From: Procambarus clarkii
Taxonomy: Eukaryota > Arthropoda > Malacostraca > Decapoda > Cambaridae
Assembly (NCBI RefSeq): GCF_040958095.1
Contig: NC_091160.1
Coordinates: forward strand, 40,040,730-40,104,729
Reading direction: 5' to 3'
DNA: 64,000 nt
Below, piece by piece: positions 49,624 through 59,679 of this stretch (the first letter of the stretch is position 1; every line of letters begins with the position of its first letter). The position numbers and the translations under genes were made by a program. A model generated the notes under the pieces. That model was not told where the DNA came from and did not search any database. It saw only the letters and a list, made by a program, of their open reading frames with translations.

Positions 49624-49696
49624 AAATGAACAGATCCACAAGGGGCCGTGACGAGGTTCGAATCCTCGTCACGGCCCTTTGTGGATCTGTTCATTT
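49624..49696. repeat. 73-bp hairpin with tRNA-like B box
   Basis: The 33-base arms AAATGAACAGATCCACAAGG.. and ..CTTTGTGGATCTGTTCATTT pair with one mismatch around the loop TTCGAAT. The right arm reads GTTCGAATCCTCGTCACGGC, like the T-arm of a tRNA. Related right-hand sequence occurs near 9600-9650. Confidence 0.92.
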
Positions 49697-49971
49697 GATG
49701 CATCACGTTAGTGTGATCTCTGTGTGTGGTAGAGGGGGTCGGTGGTTTGGGGTTGGGCCAGTTGGAGTAATTTAGTAGTTTCATAATTATATGAGACAAT
49801 AATTATATTAATGTCAAAGTTAGCCCGAGTCGTAATTGAAATTTTAGACTAAAGTCGTTGAGAAGTTGACTCAGAATATAACCAGTTGTGGATCACAAAA
49901 AAAAATATGAAAAACAAAGAAAAAATAATTTGTAATAGTTGGTTAAATTTGCTTGTTAAAAAAATCAGTAC

Positions 49972-50985
49972 AGAACTGGTGAAGAACTGGTTGGTGTGTG
50001 TTGAAGAACACTGAAGAACTGGTTGGTGTGTGTGTTGAAGAACACTGAAGAACTGGTTGGTGTGTGTGTTGAAGAACACTGAAGAACTGGTTGGTGTGTG
50101 TGTTGAAGAACACTCAAGAACTGGTTGGTGTGTGTTGAAGAACACTGAAGAACTGGTTGGTGTGTGTGTTGAAGAACACTCAAGAACTGGTTGGTGTGTG
50201 TTGAAGAACACTCAAGAACTGGTTGGTGTGTGTTGAAGAACACTCAAGAACTGGTTGGTGTGTGTGTGTTGAAGAACACTCAAGAACTGGTTGGTGTGTG
50301 TTGAAGAACACTCAAGAACTGGCTGGCGTGTGTTGAAGAACACTCAAGAACTGTCTGGCGTGTGTTGAAGAACACTCAAGAACTGGTTGGTGTGTGTTGA
50401 AGAACACTCAAGAACTGGTTGGTGTGTGTTGAAGAACACTCAAGAACTGTCTGGCGTGTGTTGAAGAACACTCAAGAACTGGTTGGTGTGTGTTGAAGAA
50501 CACTCAAGAACTGGTTGGTGTGTGTGTTGAAGAACACTCAAGAACTGGCTGGCGTGTGTTGAAGAACACTCAAGAACTGTCTGGCGTGTGTTGAAGAACA
50601 CTCAAGAACTAGCTGGCGTGTGTTGAAGAACACTCAAGAACTAGCTGGCGTGTGTTGAAGAACACTCAAGAACTGGCTGACGTGTGTGTTGAAGAACAAT
50701 GAAGAACTGGTTGGTGTGTGTTGAAGAACACTGAAGAACTGGTTGGCGTGTGTTGAAGAACACTCAAGAACTGGCTGGCGTGTGTTGAAGAACACTCAAG
50801 AACTGGCTGGCCTGTGTTGAAGAACACTCAAGAACTGTCTGGCGTGTGTTGAAGAACACTCAAGAACTGTCTGGCGTGTGTTGAAGAACACTCAAGAACT
50901 GGCTGGCCTGTGTTGAAGAACACTCAAGAACTGGCTGGCCTGTGTTGAAGAACACTCAAGAACTGGCTGGCGTGTATTGGAGAAC
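49972..50985 (+). repeat. 30-34-bp minisatellite, about 32 copies
   Basis: The unit GTTGAAGAACACTCAAGAAC TGGTTGGTGTGT has variable (GT)n length and variants CTGGCTGGCGTGT and CTGTCTGGCGTGT arranged in blocks. Confidence 0.97.
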
Positions 50986-50989
50986 ACGG

Positions 50990-51335
50990 AACTGGGCGAG
51001 GGAGCGCCTCGCTGGCAGACACATAAGGGTTACTGGGAAGAAAGATAGCAGAAGTGGAGAGATAACGAGCGGAGCACCGCAAGGGTCAGTATCTAGACCC
51101 ATCCTGCTCATGGCTAATGACCTTAACACACAATATTGACACCTTCATAACGGTGTTGGCTGATGATGTAGAGTTAATGACAAGGACCAGAAGGTGAGTG
51201 TAATATCCTCCAAGCTGAGATGGAGACACGCTACAGGTGGTCTGAAAAATGGCTACTGGATTTTAACCCTGGCAAATGCAAAGTTATAAGGAGAGGAACG
51301 GAAGAACACATTTTCATGTGTGTATTGTGCACCCC
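50990..51335 (+). mobile_element. CR1-like LINE RT fragment
   Basis: It reads GEITSGAPQGSVSRPILL, then VLADDVELMTRTRR in another frame, then WSEKWLLDFNPGKCKV. That is RT motifs 4-6 with frameshifts. The left edge abuts the minisatellite. Confidence 0.85.
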
Positions 51336-51850
51336 ATACTCATCCTGTGAGCGGTTATTATTATTAAACATCTTTATTGACAAAATTAATTACAATTTTG
51401 CCTAATCTGAGGATTTCAATTAAGTCCTATTACTTGTGAGCGGTAGCGCAAAAGCGTTACAAAGGGCACAAAAGGTCTATATCAAACCTCATCTTAGATT
51501 ATTACATTATCAATTACATCTATCCTTCACACCTTATAATTACAATGTCAGCAAGTTACAGCGAATGTTGTATTTCAAGAGCTATATATTTACCTTAAAT
51601 CATTTATACAGTAATGGCAGGTCTTATCGCTAATACATAATTGTTGGAGCAACAGAGATATTAGAGTCATGGAGGAGCTGGTGTTTGTTAGGACTAGTGT
51701 TCACGGTAGACTACTTGGGGAGACCATAGTGAAGGAGAGGCAGGTTCCTATATGCACAATGGAGAAAGGTGCCGGGGAAGGTCAGGAGGCACTTGGGAGT
51801 TACACAGGTGCTACGGCCAGCATCCTTAAGACGTGTGTGTATTCCCCTAG
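51336..51850. other. Non-coding DNA between LINE copies
   Basis: 51350-51430 holds a (TTA)n-ended tail, TTTATTGACAAAATTAATTA CAATTTTGCC, also present at 55770-55850. The rest is unassigned. Confidence 0.55.
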
Positions 51851-51925
51851 TTGTGCTTGGGAGGGTTGAGCTCCGGCTCTTTCGGCCCGCCTCTCAACTG
51901 TCAATCAGTCAACTTTTTTCACACA
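51840..51925 (-). mobile_element. LINE/SINE shared tail, antisense
   Basis: CCTAGTTGTGCTTGGGAGGG, GAGCTCCGGCTCTTTCGGCC and CTCTCAACTGTCAATC are the reverse complement of the LINE/SINE 3' tail. Confidence 0.75.
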
Positions 51926-52512
51926 CACACACTCAATGCTCCCTACTCAATGTACTGACGTCCAAAAAGGTATTCCTGCAAAGGGATATGACCTGGGAGG
52001 AGAGATTGAGAGTAGCAGCAGCGACGAAGGCACGCAAGGAGAGAGACAGGAATCAGGGAACCACAGCCCAGAACCCTACGATCCCAGAAGAGAGTGGGGA
52101 ACCCTCCACAGGCAGTTCAACAGCCCCAATGGGAGGAGGATCACTCCCACCTCCCACCCATAGAATCCCTACGTACCCAAGCCACTACACTCCTCCACCA
52201 CCCTAAGCCCTCCCTTCTCCCCCCCCCAAGCCCTCCCTCCTCTCCTGCTCCCCACAAGACCTCTTCCCTTCCTTTCTCCTCCAAGCCCTCCTTTCTCCCC
52301 CACCCCCCAAGCCCTTCTCCCCTTCCCTCCAAACTCCCCTCTTTTTTCCCACCCCTCCAAGCCATCACTTCGTCCCCTACCCTCTCCAAACCAGATCCTC
52401 CCAGCCCCCCCCCCCGCACAACCCAGGTCCTCCTCACCCTCAGCCCCCCTCACAACCCAGGGCTCATCCTTCCCCCCCCCCCATCCCAGAACCTCCATGT
52501 TTACCTACTCCA

Positions 52513-53479
52513 GTGGAATCAACAGAAACTGAGGATGGACAGAAAAGAGTCCGCTATAAGGTGATGTACTCGAACATAGATGGGATTACAAGCAAGGCGA
52601 GTGAACTTAGGGAAAGAGCACAAGAAGTAAACCCAGATGTAATTGGACTCACAAAAACAAAACTCTCAGGAATCATAGTGAATGCGGTGTTCCCCCAGGA
52701 TTATACTGCAATAAGGAAAGAGGGAGGGTACGGGGGGGGGGGGAGGAAGAGTGACCCTAGTCACAAGAAAGGAATGGAGTTTCAAGGAGATGGTTATCCC
52801 AGGCTGTGAAGGGTTTAGAGACTACATAACAGGCACCATGACGATGGGAGGACCAAGAATAGTAGTAGCAGTAATATATAACCCTCCACCAAATGACAGA
52901 AGACCCAGGCAAGAGTATGACAACAACAACATGGCAGTTAATAACATAATTGAGAAGGCAGCCTCTGCTGCCTGTAGAAATAGATCCCATCTTCTCGTCA
53001 TGGGGGACTTCAATCATGGAAGGATTGACTGGGAGAACAAGGAACCGCATGGAGGAGAGGATACGTGGAGAGCCAAACTAGTGGAGGTGGCGACAAGAAA
53101 CTTTCTAAGCCAACATATCAGGGAACCCCCTAGGATGAGAGGAAACGATGAACCAGCGAGACTCGACCTAGTCTTCACTCTGAATGACTCCGACATAAGG
53201 GAAATTGACTTTGAAGCCCCAGTAGGAATGAGCGATCACAGTGTACTGACGATTGAGTATCTGGTCAAAGAAAGGCTAAAGTACTCGAGAAAGGGAACTG
53301 AAAGCAAAAGGCTAGCATTCCGTAAGGTAAATTACGAGGAGATAAGAAAATTCTTAACGAATATAACATGGGGAATCGGAGCTAAGGGGAAAGACGGCCC
53401 AAGACATGATGGAATACATCACGCAGAAGTGCAAGGAGGCAGCAGAAAAGTTTATCCCGGCCCAAAAAATAAAAAATGA
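52513..53479 (+). pseudogene. LINE APE-type endonuclease domain, frameshifted
   Basis: Nicks target DNA in non-LTR retrotransposition. Frame one (52513-52809) reads YKVMYSNIDGITSKASELRE and NPDVIGLTKTKL, where most relatives have TETKL. After the G run the next frame (52751-53479) has AVIYNPPPN, HLLVMGDFNHGRIDWENK (catalytic Asp and Asn), ARLDLVFTLND and the end motif MSDHSVLTIEY. Catalytic residues of the second half are kept. The product cannot be made as one protein without correcting the shift. Confidence 0.85.
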
Positions 53480-53571
53480 AATGGAGATGAGAAACCCATG
53501 GTGTAATCAGAGATGCTAGCTAAGCAACAAAGTAAAAGAGCATGGAGAAACTATAGAAATAACAGGCTGGA

Positions 53572-54120
53572 GTGAAAGGGAAGGTACTCCATTGGATAAG
53601 GGACTACCTAAGTAACAGAAGGCAGCGAGTCTGTGTGAGGGGTGAGGTCACAGATTGGCGAGACGTCACCAGTGGGGTCCCGCAGGGTTCAGTCCTTGGA
53701 CCTATACTGTTTCTGATATATGTAAATGATCTTCCAGATGGTATAGAATCATTCCTCTCATTGTTTGCTGAAGATGCAAAAATTATGAGGAGGATTAAGA
53801 CGGATAAAGACAGTATGAGACTACAAGATGACCTAGACAAACTGCATGAATGGTCCAACAAATGGCTACTAAAGTTCAACCCGAGTAAATGTAAGGTAAT
53901 GAAACTAGGCAGTGAAAACAGGAGGCCAGACACAGGATACAGAATTGGAGATGAAGTCCTTCATGAAACGGACAGAGAGAAGGATCTAGGAGTTGATATC
54001 ACACCAAACCTATCTCCTGAAGCCCACATCAAAAGAATAACATCTGCGGCGTATGCGAGGCTGGCTAACATCAGAAAAGCATTCAGGAACCTGTGTAAGG
54101 AATCATTCAGAAGCTTGTAA
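53572..54120 (+). pseudogene. LINE reverse transcriptase, C-terminal half
   Basis: A 182-residue frame begins LHWIRDYLSNRRQRVCVRGE, then [23 protein letters not shown], then FAEDAKIMRRI, then WSNKWLLKFNPSKCKVMKLG and KDLGVDITPNLSPEAHIKRI. The catalytic box is FAED where the family has FADD, so the first Asp is changed. A TAA at 54118 interrupts, and the reading goes on downstream as TYVRPILEYASPAWSPYLVK with further sequence to about 54560. Confidence 0.85.
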
Positions 54121-54673
54121 ACCACATACGTAAGACCAATCCTGGAGTATGCGTCCCCAGCATGGAGCCCGTACCTTGTTAAGCACAAGACGAAGCTGGA
54201 AAAAGTCCAAAGGTATGCCACTAGACTAGTCCCAGAGCTAAGAGGCATGAGTTATGAGGAAAGGCTGCAGGAAATGCACCTTACGACACTAGAAGACAGA
54301 AGAGTAAGGGGAGACATGATCAATACCTACAAAATTCTGAGCAATTGACAGGGTAGGTAAAGATAAACTGTTTAACACTGGTGGGACGCAAACAAGGGGA
54401 CACAGGTGGAAACTGAGTATCCACATGAGCCACAGAGATATTAGAAAGAACTTTTTCAGTGTCAGAGTAGTTAACAGGTGGAATGCATTAGGCAGTGATG
54501 TGGTGGAGGCTGACTCCATACACAATTTCAAATGTAGATATAATAGAGCCCAATAGGCTCAGGAATCTGTACACCAGTTGATTGACAGTTGAGAGGCGGG
54601 ACCAAAGAGCCAAAGCTCAACCACCGCAAGCACAAACAAATAGGTGAGTACACACACACACACACTACGAGGG

Positions 54674-54744
54674 GCCTCGTAGCCCGGTGGATAGCGCGCA
54701 GGACTCGTAATTCTGTGGCGCGGGTTCGATTCCCGCACGAGGCA
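54674..54744 (+). tRNA. tRNA-like SINE head, not a functional tRNA gene
   Basis: The cloverleaf is good, and the CGT in the anticodon loop would be Thr. It runs straight into a SINE body and is one of a repeated family, so it is a pol III promoter rather than a host tRNA gene. Confidence 0.5.
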
Positions 54745-54963
54745 GAAACAAATGGGCAAAGTTTCTTTCACCCTGAATGCCCCTGTTACCTAGCAGTAAA
54801 TAGGTACCTGGGAGTTAGTCAGCTGTCACGGGCTGCTTCCTGGGGTGTGTGTGCGTGTGTGGTATGAAAAAAAAGTAGTTACCTTGTTAGTAAACAGTTG
54901 ATTGACAGTTGAGAGGCGGGCCGAAAGAGCAAAGCTCAATCCCCGCAAAACACAACTAGGTGA

Positions 54964-55034
54964 ATACAGACACACACACACACACACACATACACACACA
55001 CATACACACACACACACACATACACACACACACA
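54964..55034 (+). repeat. (AC)n microsatellite at SINE end
   Basis: AC units with TACAC interruptions. Confidence 0.95.
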
Positions 55035-55238
55035 CTCGTATGATGATTTCGAGAGCGAGTCCTCATGACAATCCGGATTTTACGACGTGTTCCTGAGCTG
55101 CTTTTTACCACAATTAAAAATGTTAACGGAAACTGTGTTTGGACTGACTCGCTTCTTTTGTCTTTGTGGCTCGCTGAGCGGGAACTGCGAACATGAGAAG
55201 ATGGCGACGAGATAGTTCCGAGACGGGAGTCTTTAAGA

Positions 55239-55385
<147 letters not shown>

Positions 55386-55904
55386 GGGGGTACACTATAG
55401 AGGGTGTAGTGACAGTTTGAGTCAAGCGACACTATCGTCCACTGGTCGATGACGCGCCCGGGGTGACCATCCCCCCCCCCTCCCCCCCCCTGGTGGTGGT
55501 GACACTTGACGTGCAAGATGGCCACGACCACGTGCACCAGGACAACGTGCACCAGGACCACGTGCACCAGGACCACGTGCAGGAGGAGGAGAGACGGGCG
55601 AGAGAGGGAGGAGAGAGCAATAAGGAGGAAGGAAGAAGCATAAGGATAATAAAGAGCAATATGCGAGACATTAATAACACAAATCTACGGCCAAAATGCT
55701 TCTGACACAAATGAAGTCAATTATTGATCACTGAAAATGGTCTCATCCAAGAAAAGTCTTAAATTCTAATTATTATTAATAATAACATCGTTATTGACAA
55801 AATTAATTACAATTTTGCCTAATCTCAGTAATTCAATTAGGTCTGATTAGAATGAGGATGATAATCCCTATCACATAGAGGGTCATACACAAGACAATAG
55901 GCCT
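55386..55904. other. Short repeats and a repeat tail
   Basis: A (CACCAGGACCACGTG)n patch lies at 55525-55580. A (TTA)n-ended tail TTATTGACAAAATTAATTAC lies at 55770-55850, as at 51360. No gene. Confidence 0.6.
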
Positions 55905-56233
55905 AAACTGTAGGCTGAAGCACATATGTATATCAAGGATATAGCTGTAGGCTGAAGCACATATGTATATCATGGCTATAGCTGTAGGCTGAAGCACATA
56001 TGTATATCATGGCTATTGCTGTAGGCTGAAGCACATATGTATATCATGGCTATAGCTGTAGGCTGAAGCACATATGTATATCATGGCTATAGCTGTAGGC
56101 TGAAGCACATATGTATATCATGGCAATAGCTGTAGGCTGAAGCACATATGTATATCATGGCAATAGCTGTAGGCTGAAGCACATATGTATATCATGGCAA
56201 TAGCTGTAGGCTGAAGCACATATGTATATCATG
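55905..56233 (+). repeat. 37-bp satellite, left block
   Basis: The unit GCTGTAGGCTGAAGCACATA TGTATATCATGGCTATA has about 9 copies. It resumes at 56790-56915. Confidence 0.95.
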
Positions 56234-56789
56234 TTGACCAGACCACACACTAGAAATTGAAGGGACGACGACGTTTCGGTCCGTCCTGGACCATTCTCAA
56301 GTCGATTGTGATGAGGACAGGTAGGGACAGGCATTAAATAGGCAAGAGAGAGCTGAGGAGGAAAGTCAGGTGTAGGGGATAGTAGTAATGAGAACTGCAG
56401 CAGGCCTATTGGCCCATACGAGGCAGCTCCTATTATAACCACCGAAGGAGATAGTAATAGGAATAAGAAGAGGATAGCAAGGGAGCGTAGAAGACAATGA
56501 ACAGAAAAAGGGAGAAGAGAGAAAGAAAGAAATGGAAGGGGGAAAGCTTATGTTAAGTCACGTTTGTTAGAAAGATTAGAGCATTTGAGTATATACTGTG
56601 AAAGGGAAGAGTCCACAGCAACAAAGCCAGGACTCAAGTTCATGTTGGGTACATTGTTAATAAGAGCCGATTCTACAAGACGGCGTCTGTGTAGAGTAGA
56701 GGCAGGAAAGATTATTTTGTCCCTTCAATTTCTAGTGTGTGGTCTGGTCAACATACTTCAGCCACGTTATTGTGACTCATCGCCTGCAC
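56234..56789. mobile_element. Inverted-terminus element inserted in the 37-bp satellite
   Basis: A 556-bp block begins TTGACCAGACCACACACTAG AAATTGAAGGGACGACGACG and, near its right end, holds the inverse CCCTTCAATTTCTAGTGTGT GGTCTGGTCAA (about 31-bp arms). It ends CTTCAGCCACGTTATTGTGA..CGCCTGCAC. The flanking ATGTATATCATG (56222-56233, 56790-56801) may be a target duplication, but it is also satellite sequence. Partial relatives lie at 62562-62635 and 63808-63850. Confidence 0.8.
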
Positions 56790-56915
56790 ATGTATATCAT
56801 GGCTATAGCTGTAGGCTGAAGCACATATGTATATCAAGGATATAGCTGTAGCCTGAAGCACATATGTATATCATGGCTATAGCTGTAGCCTGAAGCACAT
56901 ATGTATATCATGATT
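56790..56915 (+). repeat. 37-bp satellite, right block
   Basis: Continuation of the array interrupted at 56234. Confidence 0.93.
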
Positions 56916-56967
56916 ACAATCAACTACATTAGGCTATACATGTTGCAATATACAGATTTATGAATGT

Positions 56968-57486
56968 AACTTTCTACTGCGCACTGCTACACGAGGACAG
57001 TGATGGAGACACAGGAGGTAACTTTCTACTGCGCACTGCTACACGAGGACAGTGATGGAGACACAGGAGGTAACTTTCTACTGCGCACTGCTACACGAGG
57101 ACAGTGATGGAGACACAGGAGGTAACTTTCTACTGCGCACTGCTACACGAGGACAGTGATGGAGACACAGGAGGTAACTTTCTACTGCGCACTGCTACAC
57201 GAGGACAGTGATGGAGACACAGGAGGTAACTTTCTACTGCGCACTGCTACACGAGGACAGTGATGGAGACACAGGAGGTAACTTTCTACTGCGCACTGCT
57301 ACACGAGGACAGTGATGGAGACACAGGAGGTAACTTTCTACTGCGCACTGCTACACGAGGACAGTGATGGAGACACAGGAGGTAACTTTCTACTGCGCAC
57401 TGCTACACGAGGACAGTGATGGAGACACAGGAGGTAACTTTCTACTGCGCACTGCTACACGAGGACAGTGATGGAGGCACAGGAGG
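56968..57486 (+). repeat. 52-bp satellite, 10 nearly identical copies
   Basis: The unit GTAACTTTCTACTGCGCACT GCTACACGAGGACAGTGATG GAGACACAGGAG shows almost no variation until the last copy. Confidence 0.98.
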
Positions 57487-57624
57487 TGCAGCTTAAAAAT
57501 AAAATAAATAAAAATTGTTCTTCAATCTTTAATATGGACAAGAAAATTGAGGTTAAATTGTTAGGAGGATTTAACCCGTGTGTCTTGGATTTAACCCCAG
57601 GAGGTGGATACACAGAGTACTGTT

Positions 57625-57740
57625 GTTATTGTTATAGATTCAGCTACTGGGAACAAGTTGCAAGTAGCACGGGCTATGGTGAGCCCGTAGTGGACTTACC
57701 TGGCACAGGAGCGGGGCTGTGCAGAGTACTGTTGTGGGGG
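57625..57740 (+). repeat. Copy of the AGCACGGGCTATGG repeat family
   Basis: GTTGTTATTGTTATAGATTC AGCTACTGGGAACAAGTTGC, AGTAGCACGGGCTATGGTGA GCCCGTAGTGG and ACTTACCTGGCACAGGAGCG. Confidence 0.82.
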
Positions 57741-58565
57741 AGAGGTGGCTACTGTGTCACCAGACACACTCCGTCACTGTAGCCTGGCTGGCGACCCTTC
57801 AGCGGTCACCACTTGTGGAGTAGAGCAAGAGTGTGCACCCACCGTCACTCCTATAACAATAGCTAAGCGGCAGTTGTAATTATTATATTTAAATTCAGCG
57901 TGTCAACTATCCACCACCACCATCACCACCAACTAACACCAACTACCACCAGCACTAGCCACTAACCACCACCACCACCAACTACCACCAGCACTAGCCA
58001 CCACCACCAAACCACCAACTACCACCAGCACTAGCCACTAACCACCACCACCACCACCAATGAACCATAGCAGGTATAAGAGACTTTCTCGTGGTGAAGG
58101 ATGTGGGTCACGCCCTCACAACACAAGACCTTCGCACCGGAAGCTGTCGAGATGAGTTCTCTCGCTGTGGGGGGAGGGTATAGTGATGGAGGGGGGGGTG
58201 AGGGAGGGGGTTTCGATGTGTTGGGAGCGGGAAAGAGGAGGGAGGGAGTGGGAGAGAAGTAGAGGAAGAGGGTAATAAGGTGTTCGCTCATCTTGGGTAA
58301 TGTCTTCAAGAGGAGGGAGGTGTTCCGGCTGAGTGGTGAATAACTCGAGAAAGCTGCCATTCAGGTCCCTCACACACTTCCTTGTCGTTCTCTTCCCTTT
58401 AGCGTTGCTTCCGAGGTGTCTTGGCTCTGAGGGCAACGTTTGTGTTCCTCCTTTAGGTCCTCTTGTGTCCTCTGCATGTCTTGTTATTCCCGGCTGTTTT
58501 GACTGGCATTGTCTGTTGGACAATGGTTTGTTTATTGTCTCAAACCTTTATATCCTATTGTTGGT
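57741..58565. other. CCA-rich DNA and unassigned sequence
   Basis: 57908-58062 is a CACCAC/ACTACCACC array with AGCACTAGCCACTAACC units. 58140-58330 is G-rich. No supported gene. Confidence 0.6.
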
Positions 58566-58765
58566 GTGTATCTGCAACCCGTTCTCGCACTTTCGTATAG
58601 TCAATACTGACTTATTAAATACGTGCATATGTGACATACTAAACATACTAGTTTACCTTGAAAAGCTTCATAGAAAACACCGACCTTACCTAACCTTCTT
58701 AGTATGTTAAGATAAGCATCTTATTGCTTCGTAATTACAATTATTACTTAACCTATTATAGGTAT
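58566..58765. repeat. Interspersed repeat, one arm of an inverted pair
   Basis: It contains TGCAACCCGTTCTCGCACTT, CTTCATAGAAAACACCGACC TTACCTAACC and GCTTCGTAATTACAATTATT. It appears inverted at 61675-61895. Confidence 0.82.
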
Positions 58766-58921
58766 AGGTTTCTGTGCACTGAGTACTCACTCAGTGCAAT
58801 TTACGGGGGATGAGCTACGGCTCTTGGGTTCCGCTTCTCAATCTTTACTCCATTTGTGTATATACGCTATTGGTCGTGTACTTGTGGCTACGGTAAACAA
58901 GATGTAGCTCGCGGGCCCCAC

Positions 58922-59033
58922 CACCTGCCTGTTTGAAATTGAAATTGAAATTGAAATAAGTTTATTGAGGTAAAGTACACACAAAGGGATGAGGTAGCTC
59001 AAGCTATTCTCACCCCGTTCACCTGCCTGTTTG
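58922..59033 (-). mobile_element. Short LINE tail with (AAATTG)n end and 14-bp target duplication
   Basis: The insert 58936-59019 is antisense. It begins AAATTGAAATTGAAATTGAA, then AAGTTTATTGAGGTAAAGTA, GGGATGAGGTAGCTCAAGCT and ATTCTCACCCC. CACCTGCCTGTTTG lies at 58922-58935 and 59020-59033. Confidence 0.88.
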
Positions 59034-59044
59034 GGGCTACACCA

Positions 59045-59290
59045 GGTTATCTTGAGGTTATCTTGAGATGATTTCGGGGCTTTAGTGTCCCCGCGGCCCG
59101 GTCCTCGACCAGCCCTCCACCCGCAGGAAGCAGCCCGTGACAGCTGACTAACACCCAGGTACCTATTTTACTGCTAGGTAACAGGGACATAGGGTGAAAG
59201 AAACTCTGCCCATTGTTTCTCGCCGGCGCCCGGGATCGACCCCGGGATCACAGGATCACAAGTACAGCGTGCTGTCCACTCGGCCGACCA
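59045..59290 (-). mobile_element. SINE family A, full length, antisense
   Basis: From TTATCTTGAGATGATTTCGG through GTCCCCGCGGCCCGGTCCTC and TACTGCTAGGTAACAGGG to the head GGGATCGACCCCGG...CGGCCGACC. Confidence 0.88.
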
Positions 59291-59324
59291 GACATTTATA
59301 TATTGGCTCCAACATGCACGAGGT

Positions 59325-59520
59325 AAAAGATCTGCTCTGAGATCTGCTGTAAGATCTGCTCTGAGATCTGCTCTGAGATGTGCTCTGAGATCTGCTCTGA
59401 GATCTGCTCTGAGATCTGCTGTAAGATCTGCTCTGAGATCTGCTCTGAGATCTGCTCTGAGATGTGCTCTGAGATCTGCTCTGAGATCTGCTCTGAGATC
59501 TGCTCTGAGATGTGCTCTTA
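59325..59520 (+). repeat. 12-bp tandem repeat GAGATCTGCTCT
   Basis: About 16 units with GATGTGCTCT and TAAGATCTGCTC variants in a regular higher-order order. Confidence 0.95.
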
Positions 59521-59595
59521 GCCGAAGGGAGAGTTATGAGGGCTTAGTGGACGGGTCTGGCCAGGTCTAAGTGACCACATAACTTGGGGGTCTGG

Positions 59596-59672
59596 TAACT
59601 GAGTGGATACGGGGCTCACCATAGCCCGTGCTACATGCACACTTCGTCCTGAGTAGCTAAATCTGAAACAAC
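59596..59672 (-). repeat. Copy of the AGCACGGGCTATGG repeat family
   Basis: GGGCTCACCATAGCCCGTGC TACATGCACACTTCGTCCTG AGTAGCTAAATCTGAAACAA. Confidence 0.85.
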
Positions 59673-59679
59673 AACAGCT

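Larger units (their letters stand above)
51950..54665 (+). mobile_element. CR1-like LINE, RT N-terminal part deleted
   Basis: 5' part: a Pro-rich, possibly ORF1-derived reading (MTWEERLRVAAATKARKERD..., 51990-52206) and a pyrimidine-rich stretch to 52500. ORF2 begins near 52513 with an endonuclease; its frame is lost at a G run (52731-52742) and regained. RT motifs 1-3 are missing between about 53480 and 53575. The RT resumes with [20 protein letters not shown] and continues to the C-terminus. The 3' end GTTGAGAGGCGGGACCAAAG... AGGTGAGTACACAC merges into (AC)n. Confidence 0.88.
54650..55034 (+). mobile_element. SINE with intact tRNA-like head and a LINE-type tail
   Basis: Head 54674-54744 folds as a tRNA: acceptor GCCTCGT/ACGAGGC (7 of 7), anticodon stem CAGGA/TTCTG with loop CTCGTAA, T arm GCGGG/CCCGC with TTCGATT. 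The body contains AGCAGTAAATAGGTACCTGG and GGGCTGCTTCCTGGGG. The 3' end (54898-54965) is nearly the same as the end of the LINE just upstream. An (AC)n run closes it. Confidence 0.9.

Noticed and set aside
49972-50243. Repeated Thr/Asn/Gln-rich frames in the 32-bp minisatellite
   Set aside because: Only a by-product of the tandem array; copy length varies and shifts the frame.
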